Below are positions 10,251 to 19,635 of a stretch of DNA of 64,000 nt, one piece after another. The notes under the pieces are model-generated. The model was given only the letters and a program-made list of their open reading frames with translations. It ran no database searches and was not told where the DNA came from. Made by a program: the position numbers and the translations under genes. Source of the DNA: Saprospiraceae bacterium. GTDB taxonomy: Bacteria; Bacteroidota; Bacteroidia; Chitinophagales; Saprospiraceae. Location of the stretch: the NCBI GenBank assembly GCA_021604865.1, contig BQJU01000030.1, positions 1 to 64,000 of the forward strand, given 5' to 3'. The first letter of the stretch is position 1. Each line of letters opens with the position of its first letter.

Positions 10251-10389
10251 TGTTGTGGGTTTAGAGCATGTATTATTTCAAAACGATGGGAGGAGATGAA
10301 GGGTATTTATTGGAGGTATGTTAACGTTTGCAAAGGAGGCCAATGTCTGTTTGATGATTTTTATATACGAAAGATTTTTTGTCAAAAAA

Positions 10390-10415
10390 TGTAACATTAC
10401 AGTTATCTCTGTATC
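10390..10415 (+). promoter_or_regulatory. Possible ECF-type promoter ahead of the sigma factor gene
   Basis: TGTAAC at 10390-10395 and TGTATC at 10410-10415 resemble ECF -35/-10 elements with a short 14-bp spacer. This would fit autoregulation by the sigma factor. Weak evidence. Confidence 0.22.
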
Positions 10416-10445
10416 TAAACGATAAAAATAGACAAATGGTAATAA

Positions 10446-10922
10446 ATGGATTTTGATACCATCTATAGCGAATTTTCACACAAAATATTCAGCGTATGTT
10501 TAAGCTATTTAAACGACACGGATAAAGCGTATGATTTAACGCAAGAAACCTTTATTACTGTTTGGCAAAATCTTCATTCATTTAAACATAAATCGAACAT
10601 AGGAACCTGGATTTATAGAATTGCCTGTAACAAATGTTTGCGCCAAATTGAAAACGATGCCAGAATAAAGAAAGTAGAATTACCAACCCAGATAGAAGTC
10701 ATTGAAACAGATAATATACAGGAGCAAAAACATATTTTCCTTCGCAATTGTATTGCTGATTTACCCGAATTAGAAAGAATAATTATTGGCCTTTTCTTGG
10801 AAGATGTTCCACAAGAAAGAATTGCAGAGATTGTAGGATTAAGCCATTCAAATGTTCGAGTCAAAGTTCACCGAATAAAGGAGAAATTGACAAAAAAATT
10901 TAAAGCCAATGGATCATTTTGA
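10446..10922 (+). CDS. ECF-type RNA polymerase sigma factor
   Basis: A 158-residue sigma-70 family protein of the extracytoplasmic-function class. Region 2 spans about residues 5-70 (DLTQETFITVWQNL is the typical 2.2 core). Region 4, with its helix-turn-helix, is at about 105-152 (QERIAEIVGLSHSNVRVKVHRIKEKL in pieces). It would direct RNA polymerase to a small regulon. Its last 14 nt overlap the next gene, which implies translational coupling with two membrane proteins that may hold it inactive. The downstream protein has no recognisable zinc-finger anti-sigma motif, so that partnership is inferred from position. Confidence 0.92.
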   Translation: MDFDTIYSEFSHKIFSVCLSYLNDTDKAYDLTQETFITVWQNLHSFKHKSNIGTWIYRIACNKCLRQIENDARIKKVELPTQIEVIETDNIQEQKHIFLRNCIADLPELERIIIGLFLEDVPQERIAEIVGLSHSNVRVKVHRIKEKLTKKFKANGSF

Positions 10923-11496
10923 TGAAATAAAGGATATATGGAAAAGCCATAAAACAGAAAGATTGCCCTCTATTGCCAGCATTAACGATGCCATTAAAAA
11001 CTTTCATTCAACAAACAAAAGGAATATTTTTTTCTTTGTTTTTCTGTCAGTTACATGCATAGTCACCATGATTTGGGTGATAATTGATTACCAATCAAAC
11101 CTTTGGACAACAAGAGTTGGAGAGTCATTATTTATATTGATAGGCCTCTATTTATTTTTTTCAAAGCTAAAGTTGCTCAGAAGGAATAAACAAGAAGAGT
11201 TGCTGAGCACAAATGATTATTTAGACAATCTAAAGAAAAAATCACAAAAAGGAGCTTTAAGTGAAACCCGGGCTATCCTTTTTATCCTATTGTCCCTTGC
11301 TTTTTTCTTTTACGTATACGAATTACTCTCTGTAAGTAATACACGATTGATTTTCGGTTACTGCTTGTTGTTCTTATTTCTCGTTTTTATGTGGTTTGTT
11401 TACAGACCATTGATGGTCAAAAGGCAACAAAACAAAATTCAAATTTTATTAACCAAAATTGACAATATAAAGAATCAAACAGATGAAAAGGGCTAA
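10909..11496 (+). CDS. Four-helix membrane protein, possible anti-sigma partner
   Basis: A 195-residue protein. It has a short cytoplasmic N-terminal part (FDEIKDIWKS, a pattern often seen in Bacteroidota sigma-linked membrane proteins), then four hydrophobic segments at about 40-58, 69-84, 119-138 and 145-165. A charged linker separates the pairs and a basic tail follows. The start overlaps the sigma gene by 14 nt in another frame, the classic arrangement for a sigma/anti-sigma pair. No family is recognised by motif, so the anti-sigma role rests on context alone. Confidence 0.65.
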   Translation: MDHFDEIKDIWKSHKTERLPSIASINDAIKNFHSTNKRNIFFFVFLSVTCIVTMIWVIIDYQSNLWTTRVGESLFILIGLYLFFSKLKLLRRNKQEELLSTNDYLDNLKKKSQKGALSETRAILFILLSLAFFFYVYELLSVSNTRLIFGYCLLFLFLVFMWFVYRPLMVKRQQNKIQILLTKIDNIKNQTDEKG

Positions 11497-11683
11497 TTCC
11501 AGATACCTAATGTTATTATCAGTTGGCATTTTAGTGATGAATGCCGGCACGATTATCAACTATTTTATAGCTATTAACGATGATGTAATCGACTTTTTTA
11601 AAGGCTTCGGAATTTCATTGGTTTTAGCAAGTTTATGGCTATTCGCAAAAAACAAAAATGTGAACAATCTAAACCAGTCTTAG
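11483..11683 (+). CDS. Small two-helix membrane protein
   Basis: The 66-residue product has two hydrophobic segments (about 8-29 and 41-56) around a short acidic loop. The start again overlaps the preceding gene by 14 nt, so all three genes should be translated from one transcript. The stop codon TAG overlaps the first base pairs of a family 1 repeat, so the repeat lies directly behind the operon. Function unknown. Confidence 0.6.
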   Translation: MKRANSRYLMLLSVGILVMNAGTIINYFIAINDDVIDFFKGFGISLVLASLWLFAKNKNVNNLNQS

Positions 11684-11838
11684 TGCTTGTTTGGAGGTCG
11701 GCTTTGCATCACCGTTCCCCGGGCGTCTGCGCCATGTTCCTTCGCAGAGTAGACGCATGGCGGCCGATGGGAAGCGAAAAGCGTCATTTTTTTGAAGTTC
11801 ATACCCTGAGGTACGGACGAAAAAAGTAACGAAGCACC
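11682..11838. repeat. Family 1 repeat, left end plus interior (copy A)
   Basis: It begins AGTGCTTGTTTGGAGGTC, identical to the left end of the long copy at 42132. It carries the internal blocks GGCGGCCGATGGG and TTTTTTTGAAGTTCATACC shared with that copy, plus a GC-rich hairpin module at about 11715-11765. No right inverted end is visible; the element runs into the stop of the response regulator gene. It occupies a convergent gap. Confidence 0.7.
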
Positions 11839-11839
11839 A

Positions 11840-12583
11840 TCATAACATCATATTCATAAAACTCTCCTTTTTACTACGGGAAATAGGCACCTTCATGTCA
11901 TTACTCATAATGATATAGCCACCATCTTTTCGCATAAATTCCAATACATGATGGATGTTGATTAAAAAGGACTGGTGGGTTCGAAAAAAATTATGCTCTT
12001 CCAGTAATTCCTCAAAATCCTTTAAGGTTTTAGATATTAGTTTTTTCCTTTTGCCCTTAATAAAGATATGGGTGTAATTATTATCAGCCTTGCACAGGAT
12101 GATATCTTTGGGATAGACCAGCTCTATGCTCTCTTTGGTAGCCAGGGCAATTCTTCTATTTTCCTTATTTTCCTTACTCATATTTTGTAAAAGTGCCTCT
12201 AGCTGCACGGGTAATATTTTGCGTTTAATCTTATGCTTATATTTGGCAATAGCCGCCTGTAGTTCTTCTTCCTGAACGGGTTTCAGCAGGTAGTCTAAAG
12301 CGCTATATTTGATGGCTTTGATACCGTATTCGTCGTAAGCCGTAGTGAAAATCACGTCAAATTTGATCGATTCTAATTTTTGCAACAACTCAAAACCATT
12401 CAAGCCCGGCATCTCAATATCGAGAAATAAAAGGTCGATTGTATTGTTTTTTAAATACTCAAAACCCTCTACAGGATCAATGAAGGTAGCTTGCAGGGAA
12501 ATGCCTTCGGTATAATTTTCTATTTTCCAGATTAGGGTTTCAATAGCATGATGTTCATCATCAATAATAACAGCATTAATCAT
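11840..12583 (-). CDS. LytTR-family response regulator
   Basis: A 247-residue two-component regulator. The receiver domain spans 1-120, with acidic pocket residues Asp8-Asp9, phospho-acceptor Asp55 (LLFLDIEMPG) and Lys101 in the LLKPV segment. A LytTR DNA-binding domain follows at about 145-240 (FFRTHQSFLIN and a basic end). Such proteins bind direct repeats through the LytTR domain when phosphorylated. It lies 21 bp downstream of the propeller-type histidine kinase on the same strand, so the two form one operon and almost certainly a cognate pair. The target genes are not evident. Confidence 0.92.
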   Translation of the reverse strand: MINAVIIDDEHHAIETLIWKIENYTEGISLQATFIDPVEGFEYLKNNTIDLLFLDIEMPGLNGFELLQKLESIKFDVIFTTAYDEYGIKAIKYSALDYLLKPVQEEELQAAIAKYKHKIKRKILPVQLEALLQNMSKENKENRRIALATKESIELVYPKDIILCKADNNYTHIFIKGKRKKLISKTLKDFEELLEEHNFFRTHQSFLINIHHVLEFMRKDGGYIIMSNDMKVPISRSKKESFMNMML

Positions 12584-12604
12584 TATTTGAAGGTTTTATG
12601 ATGG

Positions 12605-15600
12605 CTAAATGGGTATACTCAGTTCTACTTTAGTTCCAATACTATTTTCCTGATCATCGTACAAATCAAATATCTCTACCTTGGCATCGATTCCATGTAA
12701 AATTTTCATGATTTCTATTTTATCCTTGGTAATATTCATTCCAAAGGATTTCCTCGCTTCTTTCAATCCATTTTTCAATTTCATTTCCATGGATTTTTTT
12801 CTACCAATTCCATTGTCGATAATGGTACAATGGAGGCTCTCGTTTTTTTCATCAAAAACAAAACAAACGGTAATTTTCCCATTTTCCTTTTTGTGTAACT
12901 GCCCGTGCCAGATGGAGTTTTCCACATAAGGTTGAATGAGCATAGGGGGTATTTTCAGGTAATCAATGTCAATATTTTCATCCACTTTAATTTCAAAATC
13001 AAAACTGTGATTAAAGCGCACGCATTCAATTTCAAGATAGAGTTTCAGCGCTTCCAGATCATCCTTCAGCGTAACGTAATTCGACCTCGAATTTTTTAAT
13101 ATCAAGCGCATCAATCTGGAAAAGCGATTGAGGTAGCCCGAGGCTTTTTTGGTTTCATTCTTAATGATGTAAAAATCAATGGAATTCAGGCTATTAAAAA
13201 TAAAATGAGGGTTCATTTGCGCCGTCAAGGCTTGCATTTTAAGTTCCGCCAGGTCTTTTTCGTATTTAATTTTCACTTGCTCTTTTTCGATGGCTCTTCT
13301 CAGTCGGATGGAATAGATGGCCAGGATAAGTAGTAACATTGCTCCCAGGAACAAGACCATTGCCCATCTCTCTTTATACCAAAATTTAGCGACATGAACA
13401 TTGATTTTGACGATTTCATCGGACCAAATACCACCCGCATTACAGGCTTTAAGCAGAAAAGTGTATTCTCCCCCTTGCAATTGAGTGTAGGAAACATACC
13501 TTTTATTTCGCGGGTCTTTCCATTCCTCATCCACCCCTTCCAGTTTGTATAGAAACTTCACATTAGTGGGAAGGGAAAAATCTACCGCTGAAAAATAGAA
13601 ACCAATAAAATTTTCTTTTGGCTTAAAGGAGTAGTTTGATTTAAATATACTGCTGGAATCAAATTTAATATATTCGTTGTTGACACTAATGGCCCGCACA
13701 TAAGGCACCGGCACTTCTGTCTGATTGCCTATTCGTTTTGGATCAAATAAACAGACTCCCTTTCTATTGTGAAACAGCATTTTGCCATCGGGCAGTCTGA
13801 TTAGAACATTGGCTACAAATACATTCAATTCGGGGTCATTGACCACAATACCCACCGACTCACCAAATAATTCCAATTGCGCGGCCTTGTCATCATAACA
13901 GAAAATGCCTGCCTGTGACAAAAACCAAAACCTGCCATCCAGATCAAATGTGCCGGATGCATAAAATTCATTGGTAAAATCCTCGGCATTCACCAATTTG
14001 ATCTTGTTTTGATCAATTTGATCTTTTAATGAAATAACTTTGATGATCCCCTTTTTCGGTTGTTTTACATCGACGACCATGATGTCGCCATTCTCCGCTT
14101 GTATCCATATCTTCCCATCTTTTTCATCAAAAGAGGTGACGTTATCACTTTTGGTAAACCCACCAAGATCAAACGATTGATAGGTGTTGGATTGGCGATC
14201 ATAGCGGTCAAACCCGCCACAAAATCCACCGATCCAGATGTTGGATTGGCTATCTTCAAAAAAGATGGTCCGCTTTTTGGCCTTGCAATAGTGGATTTCC
14301 TCAGTAAGCACCTGCACGGTATTGGCCTTCAAATTCACTTTTACCACCCCATTAATATTGGTCCCCCACAATAAGCCTTTCGAATCCACTATACCTTTCA
14401 TCCATAACCGCTGCCCGGTCAACGGGAAATCAAATTCTTCAACCTCCCCCACCCCATTCACCCAATACACACCAGAATTGCCCAATATTTTGAGCTGACC
14501 ATCGGGAAAACGCGAGACCACCGTAAAGTCAGTCTTGATGGGTTTTCTATCTTTATCATAATACGGGAATAAGGTCCATTCTCTTTTTTCAAGACCAAAT
14601 TTATACAAGCCCTCTCCTCCAAAAACCGGCAGATAAACACTGTGATCCACCTCATCGTAATAAAGTCCGTTGATAATATGATACCATTGAGGAAAATCTG
14701 ATTGGTAATAATAACATTCTCCGGGCGCCACAGAGGTGCTGTACATTTTTATATTTTCCTTTGTTCCTGCCCAGATATTTCCTTTTGAATCAACAAAATT
14801 AACCCGGTAGTATATGGAAGACCCAGGCTCATTGACCAGGTTTCTTACGACTTGTCCGCTACCTTCATTATAATAGGTGACGCCCATTGAAGTACTTAAT
14901 AAAACCAGGGAATCCCGAAAAGCACAAATTTTTCTGTTGTCCCAATGATCGTTGAGGAAAATAGCTTGTACCTGCTGGTCTTTTTGAGCATCAAACACCA
15001 AATAATTGTAAGGGTTTCTGCTATTTGTTGCCAGGGTGCCAAAGTATATATATTGGCTAGTGGGGTTTACATAAATCTCATTGATTTTAGCACGGGCATA
15101 ATTTCCGATCAGCTCATCAGCATATTCAAACAAACCCGTAGCGGGATAATAAAGAACGATCCCGCCTTCTGTAGATAACCAAATCCGGTCCTTTTGTACT
15201 GGATCAGGTAAGACATTCCAGCATTCCTTAAATGTAATCGCCGAAATTTTCGGATGGTCTACATTAATTGGCACTACCAAAATCGAATCCGTAGCCAGAT
15301 CCACCTTGCCCAGTCCGGCCCGGGTACCAAACCAAAGTTGACCATCGAGATCCAACGCAATGTCCTGGATGACATTATCTTCAAAAATTTCATAATATTC
15401 ATACCTGCTCACCTTACCGGTAAAAAGATGATAGGTATACAATCCTTCATAACTACTGATCCACAATAGCTTACGCTTTGCATCATACTCCAGATCCGAA
15501 AAGCGGTCGAGAGGTAGGAGTGTATCCCGAATGACCTCCAGCTGACTACCGTCGTACCGGCAAAGTCCAGAATATGTTAGTATCCAGATGAAGCCATAAT

Positions 15601-15811
15601 CGTCCTCTACAAAATCCTTGATATAAGTACTTGGCAATCCTTCATTTTTGCCGATTTCCAGCAACGGATTATTCCAATCGATTTGTGCCAAACTACCCAG
15701 GGATAGCTGTAGGAAAAACAAGGTTGATATGATTCGAATTAGGTACAAATGCGTTTGGATTAGACTATTTATAATAGAGGATAATTGTATAAAATCGAGA
15801 TAAATTAACAA
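12605..15811 (-). CDS. Propeller-type sensor histidine kinase (LytS/His_kinase family)
   Basis: A 1068-residue membrane sensor. A signal/anchor segment lies near residues 20-42. Two seven-bladed periplasmic propellers (repeats such as GFIWILTYSGLCRYDG, LWFGTRAGLGKV and NIWAGTKENI) span roughly 45-715. A Y_Y_Y immunoglobulin-like domain follows at about 730-815, then one transmembrane helix near 820-840. The cytoplasmic His_kinase domain has His869 in NPHFIFNSLNS, an N-box PPMLIQPYVENS and a G-box DNGIGRKKS. This is the Bacteroidota design for sensing oligosaccharides or other ligands in the periplasm, here without the fused AraC-type regulator of hybrid systems. Only one start codon fits the leader. 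Its ligand is unknown, and no polysaccharide locus lies next to it. Confidence 0.92.
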   Translation of the reverse strand: MLIYLDFIQLSSIINSLIQTHLYLIRIISTLFFLQLSLGSLAQIDWNNPLLEIGKNEGLPSTYIKDFVEDDYGFIWILTYSGLCRYDGSQLEVIRDTLLPLDRFSDLEYDAKRKLLWISSYEGLYTYHLFTGKVSRYEYYEIFEDNVIQDIALDLDGQLWFGTRAGLGKVDLATDSILVVPINVDHPKISAITFKECWNVLPDPVQKDRIWLSTEGGIVLYYPATGLFEYADELIGNYARAKINEIYVNPTSQYIYFGTLATNSRNPYNYLVFDAQKDQQVQAIFLNDHWDNRKICAFRDSLVLLSTSMGVTYYNEGSGQVVRNLVNEPGSSIYYRVNFVDSKGNIWAGTKENIKMYSTSVAPGECYYYQSDFPQWYHIINGLYYDEVDHSVYLPVFGGEGLYKFGLEKREWTLFPYYDKDRKPIKTDFTVVSRFPDGQLKILGNSGVYWVNGVGEVEEFDFPLTGQRLWMKGIVDSKGLLWGTNINGVVKVNLKANTVQVLTEEIHYCKAKKRTIFFEDSQSNIWIGGFCGGFDRYDRQSNTYQSFDLGGFTKSDNVTSFDEKDGKIWIQAENGDIMVVDVKQPKKGIIKVISLKDQIDQNKIKLVNAEDFTNEFYASGTFDLDGRFWFLSQAGIFCYDDKAAQLELFGESVGIVVNDPELNVFVANVLIRLPDGKMLFHNRKGVCLFDPKRIGNQTEVPVPYVRAISVNNEYIKFDSSSIFKSNYSFKPKENFIGFYFSAVDFSLPTNVKFLYKLEGVDEEWKDPRNKRYVSYTQLQGGEYTFLLKACNAGGIWSDEIVKINVHVAKFWYKERWAMVLFLGAMLLLILAIYSIRLRRAIEKEQVKIKYEKDLAELKMQALTAQMNPHFIFNSLNSIDFYIIKNETKKASGYLNRFSRLMRLILKNSRSNYVTLKDDLEALKLYLEIECVRFNHSFDFEIKVDENIDIDYLKIPPMLIQPYVENSIWHGQLHKKENGKITVCFVFDEKNESLHCTIIDNGIGRKKSMEMKLKNGLKEARKSFGMNITKDKIEIMKILHGIDAKVEIFDLYDDQENSIGTKVELSIPI

Positions 15812-15821
15812 TTCCTATGCC

Positions 15822-15844
15822 ATTGGAGAAATAATCACTCCAAT
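15822..15844. promoter_or_regulatory. Inverted repeat upstream of the sensor kinase gene
   Basis: ATTGGAG-N9-CTCCAAT, seven-bp arms, lies 11 bp upstream of the kinase start codon. It could be an operator or a leader hairpin for the kinase-regulator operon. The T-run lies only on the plus-strand side, where no upstream plus-strand gene needs termination. Confidence 0.3.
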
Positions 15845-15869
15845 TTTTGTAAGTCAATGATAAATGAAG

Positions 15870-16361
15870 CTATCCTGTTACTACTGTTACCGTCAGTTGA
15901 AAAGTAAGCTCTTTGCGGAAGTAGCATTTGGCCTGGCTGCAGGCCTGGTAAAACAATTTGCCCTGCAAAGTATAACTGCCTTCGGGTGTGTCTTGGCTAA
16001 CGACAACAGGAATTTGAACCGACATTAGTTCGTCAAAGACCATCATGCGGTATTCTTCGCCCAAGAGATCGTATTCTTTGGGCTCCGGAAACTGAGGATC
16101 TCCTAATTGAATCTGATCGGTTCCACTTATTTCGAGCTGTGTAAATAACAGGCTGGAATCTTCTCCCCGATCGGCCATAATGTGGTATCCATCTCCGATC
16201 TTGAAGGAGGCAATAGCCGTTTGTGATGATCCGGCCTTCATGGTAATGGTCGGATAATTTTGCAGGCGGATGAATTGTTCCGCGGGAATCACATCTACGG
16301 GTTTAGGGACCATCCATAGGGTGAAGAGCAAAAATGCTGACATTAGATTCAAACTATTCAT
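15870..16361 (-). CDS. Stand-alone DsbD N-terminal (alpha) domain-like periplasmic protein
   Basis: A 163-residue protein with an N-terminal export signal. The body matches the immunoglobulin-fold N-terminal domain of the thiol:disulfide interchange protein DsbD. In that protein a Cys pair passes electrons to periplasmic partners. The paired cysteines are visible in YQACSQAKCYF near the C-terminus. The preceding GEYRMMVFDELMSVQIPVVV and SYTLQGKLFY stretches are the usual strands of the fold. The membrane and thioredoxin domains of full DsbD are absent, so it may work with a separate CcdA-like protein encoded elsewhere. The gene is on the same strand as the sensor kinase, about 60 bp upstream of it; the link is unproven. 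Confidence 0.75.
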   Translation of the reverse strand: MNSLNLMSAFLLFTLWMVPKPVDVIPAEQFIRLQNYPTITMKAGSSQTAIASFKIGDGYHIMADRGEDSSLLFTQLEISGTDQIQLGDPQFPEPKEYDLLGEEYRMMVFDELMSVQIPVVVSQDTPEGSYTLQGKLFYQACSQAKCYFRKELTFQLTVTVVTG

Positions 16362-16612
16362 TTAATATAGGTTTTAATACAACTAATTTGGCAGAAAAAA
16401 ATGAAAGAGCTTCCTTAGCTAGTCTCGTGTTCAATACTCGTTGACTTTGATTGCTGCCTCAAAAATATCGTACATTCTGTCTGTATGCCAGGACAAAGGA
16501 GTATTCGGATTGGGAAGATTAGTAACTGGAAGGTTTGTCTGAGAATATAGTAGCGGATAGGATATTCCATTATTCCTGGCAAAATTTTATATTCACATAA
16601 AAAAGTAACCCC

Positions 16613-19600
16613 ATGTCCCATCAGGAAATATTTATTGGCCGGCAGCGTGAACTTGAAGCTTTTGAACAATCGCTGGAACACATCCGTGGACCCAGGCCTA
16701 CTTTTCTGCAAAGACTCTTTGGGTTGACGCCCAAAAAAGCAGCTAAGACGCACCCCTTACCCCGAATTTTCCTCTTCTATGGTGAGGGTGGTTTTGGCAA
16801 GACGGAACTGGTTCATCAATGCATGCAAAAGGCAAAGGGGTTTAACGTCATTCACCTGGATTGGGATGACTATTACAAACGAAAAAATTCCCTGCCCAAT
16901 ACCAGCCGCAAGATGATCACCGCACTTTTTACCGAGCTCACAGAAGAGAAATATGGCATTAGCGGATATTTTGATGAATACCAGGAGATCGAGGGGCAAC
17001 TGGAAAAGATTGACAAAAAGGTAGAACGTATCTGGCAGGAAGATTTATCCACCATTACCGGCATGCTTAGCAAGGGGGGAGCAGCTGTCGCCGGAACTTA
17101 TGGCGTTCCGATCCCTGAAAAAGTGCAGGATGTTGTTTCTGGAGGATTGAATTCCCTTCAAAAAGAATTTCGCCGGTCCCTTCTGGATCATATCCGCAAC
17201 AATAGACGGATGAAACGTGAGGAAATTGACCTATACGAAAACAACGAAAAAGCACTAACAGATACCCTGGTCAGAGGTTTGGAAATGGCTTCCCGCCAAC
17301 AACCAATTTTACTGACCATCGACACCTATGAACAGGTGGACGAAGCCGACATTGAAGATTGGATGCGCCAGTATTTTCTGGATCATTTGCTCAAACATAC
17401 CACAAAAGTGGCCGTTATCATCGCCGGCAGGAATGACCATTACCGGGATTACCGGGAGAGCTTGCCAGAACGATTGGTATTTAACCGGAATTTCAATGAT
17501 ATTTTGTTTACCAAAGAGGAAATCACTGATTTTGCAAAAGAAATGTCTGTGAATTTGGGACAAAATGCGATTGCCAGTATAAGGGAACATACCGCTGGTA
17601 TTCCATTGGTGGTAAAAGATATCCTGACATTGCTCCGGGATGGAAAACAACAAGATGAAGTGTTGAATGACCTCAGCATGTTTACCGGTACGATAGAAGA
17701 AATTATCTCCTCGATTGTCACCCGTTTTCTTAGATATACCGAATCAGATAGTGAATGGAATCCCGATCGGCTCCGTTGTTACCAAATGGCCATGCTTCGC
17801 GATTTTGACGGAGCATTATTGCAAAAAACCTGGAAATTGCCTGCGCGTGATTTTTCAATTCAAATGAGGCAATTGGCCAGTCGCCATTCCTTCCTTAATG
17901 TCCGGGATTTTCGCATGCACGATAAAGTACAGGAATATTTGCGAATACATTTGATGCAGCAGTATGAAAAAAAGGGTGCTGACCTGCCGCTGCTTAAAGA
18001 ATTGGCGGCCGAACTATTGGAAGTCCTAAAAGAAAAATTGGACCGTATTCAGCAAGCGTTAAAACAATTAGATCAGCGTTATGCCGACGACCAGCACAAT
18101 CGCATATTAACGGGCTATTTATTATGCCTGCCCTGGGTCGATACCCGAAAAGCATTGCAGGAACTGCAAAGTTATCTCATCGATTTATTAGCTTTTGAAC
18201 CAACAGTGGCCCAGGAATTGGCGCAGGAATATTTAAGTTTAGTTCCTCTGCATTCCTCTACTGACAAAGTTACCGTTAAAAAACTATGTACTGGTGCTAT
18301 AGCTTTTAGGCCTCTAACTCTCGAAAATTCAACCATCACGCCAAGCACAACTGAAATAGAATATTTTAGGCTGCTCCGGCAAAACCTATCCAAGGACAAT
18401 CTTGAAAAACGGGCCTTATTCCATTTTCGTTATGCCGAAAATTTAATTCGGCAAGGAGCTTATCAGGAGGCCCTTCAATCTTTGCAAAAGACCTTCGAAA
18501 TGTCAGATGTTTTTGCAAAAGCAAAATCTGTACTGGTGGTAGCCTTTGCCAGCAACTGTTTTCGATTGGGTTACCTTTGCTCGGTATACAAACCTAATCC
18601 TGAATTTGCATTGGCAGCATACAATTTAGCTATAATTCTCATCCCCGATTACGCGGTCGCTTACAACAATCGGGGAGCCCTGCTTTACGGCCTCAGCCGA
18701 AAGGAAGAGGCGCTCAATGACTTGAACCAGGTCATCAATTTAAATCCCGATTACGCGGAGGCTTACCTCAACCGGGGAACCCTGCTTGACGACCTCAACC
18801 GAAAGGAAGAGGCGCTCAATGACTTGAACCAGGCCATCAATTTAAATCCCGATTTCGCGAACGCTTACAACAACCGGGGAATATTGTTGAAAAAGCTCAA
18901 CCGAAATGAAGAGGCGCTCAATGACTATAACCAGGCCATCAATTTAAATCCCGATTTCGCGAACGCTTACTACAACCGGGGAAACCTGCTTTACTACCTC
19001 AACCGAAAGGAAGAGGCGCTCAATGATTTTAACCAGGCCATCAATTTAAATCCTGAAGACGCAGACGCTTACTTCAACCGGGGAATATTGTTGAAAAAGC
19101 TCAACCGAAATGAAGAGGCGCTCAATGACTATAACCAGGCCATCAATTTAAATCCTGAAGACGCGGACGCTTACTTCAACCGGGGAAACCTGCTTTACTA
19201 CCTCAACCGAAAGGAAGAGGCGGTTAATGACTTTAACCAAGCCATTCTCTTAAATAAAAAAGCATTAAAAAATGACCCTGAGAATGAAACATTAAAAAAT
19301 ACCTTGGCAAGAGGTTATGGCAGTTTAGCTTGGCACCAACTTTTTCTAAATCAATATACTGAAGCGGAACAATCTGCTCAAGAGGGTTTGAAACTAGCTG
19401 CAACAGAAACCTGGATCAATACCAATCTGGCTACGGCTTTTCTTTTTCAAGGGAAGTTTGAAGCAGCGAAAGCCCTATATGAACAATGGAAAGATCAACC
19501 ATTTAATGAAGAAAAAACCTTCCGGGAAGCTTTCCTGGAAGACCTCCAGGAATTCGAAACTGCAGGTATCACACATCCGGATGTGGAAAAGGTGCGAAAG

Positions 19601-19624
19601 TTACTAACAGAGGGTAACAAATAA
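16613..19624 (+). CDS. P-loop NTPase (STAND-like) with C-terminal tetratricopeptide repeats
   Basis: A 1003-residue cytoplasmic protein. It starts with an EIFIGRQREL entry motif typical of AAA_16/STAND NTPases. A Walker A site GEGGFGKTE (Lys63, Thr64) and a Walker B site ending in Asp237 (ILLTID) follow. A winged-helix-like region occupies about 370-470 and a helical stretch leads to TPRs from about residue 610. Six 34-residue TPR units (681-884) are nearly identical to one another. STAND proteins switch oligomeric state on ligand sensing by the repeat domain. No N-terminal effector domain is fused here, so any output must come from a partner or the NTPase itself. The methyltransferase gene begins 11 bp downstream. 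The role is unknown; signalling or defence is possible. Confidence 0.8.
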   Translation: MSHQEIFIGRQRELEAFEQSLEHIRGPRPTFLQRLFGLTPKKAAKTHPLPRIFLFYGEGGFGKTELVHQCMQKAKGFNVIHLDWDDYYKRKNSLPNTSRKMITALFTELTEEKYGISGYFDEYQEIEGQLEKIDKKVERIWQEDLSTITGMLSKGGAAVAGTYGVPIPEKVQDVVSGGLNSLQKEFRRSLLDHIRNNRRMKREEIDLYENNEKALTDTLVRGLEMASRQQPILLTIDTYEQVDEADIEDWMRQYFLDHLLKHTTKVAVIIAGRNDHYRDYRESLPERLVFNRNFNDILFTKEEITDFAKEMSVNLGQNAIASIREHTAGIPLVVKDILTLLRDGKQQDEVLNDLSMFTGTIEEIISSIVTRFLRYTESDSEWNPDRLRCYQMAMLRDFDGALLQKTWKLPARDFSIQMRQLASRHSFLNVRDFRMHDKVQEYLRIHLMQQYEKKGADLPLLKELAAELLEVLKEKLDRIQQALKQLDQRYADDQHNRILTGYLLCLPWVDTRKALQELQSYLIDLLAFEPTVAQELAQEYLSLVPLHSSTDKVTVKKLCTGAIAFRPLTLENSTITPSTTEIEYFRLLRQNLSKDNLEKRALFHFRYAENLIRQGAYQEALQSLQKTFEMSDVFAKAKSVLVVAFASNCFRLGYLCSVYKPNPEFALAAYNLAIILIPDYAVAYNNRGALLYGLSRKEEALNDLNQVINLNPDYAEAYLNRGTLLDDLNRKEEALNDLNQAINLNPDFANAYNNRGILLKKLNRNEEALNDYNQAINLNPDFANAYYNRGNLLYYLNRKEEALNDFNQAINLNPEDADAYFNRGILLKKLNRNEEALNDYNQAINLNPEDADAYFNRGNLLYYLNRKEEAVNDFNQAILLNKKALKNDPENETLKNTLARGYGSLAWHQLFLNQYTEAEQSAQEGLKLAATETWINTNLATAFLFQGKFEAAKALYEQWKDQPFNEEKTFREAFLEDLQEFETAGITHPDVEKVRKLLTEGNK
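18653..19264 (+). repeat. Six in-frame 102-bp TPR-coding repeats
   Basis: Six tandem units of exactly 102 bp encode AxAYxNRGxLLxxLxRxEE-type TPRs. Units 3 and 5 are nearly identical, and so are 4 and 6. This points to a recent 204-bp duplication inside the NTPase gene. Confidence 0.9.
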
Positions 19625-19635
19625 ATGGATCAATT

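Noticed and set aside
15822-15844. Inverted repeat with T-run as a terminator
   Set aside because: The T-run is on the plus strand, where no gene needs ending; both neighbours are transcribed from the minus strand.
18653-19264. Regular direct repeats that could suggest a CRISPR array
   Set aside because: The 102-bp units are contiguous, in frame and encode TPRs; there are no unique spacers.
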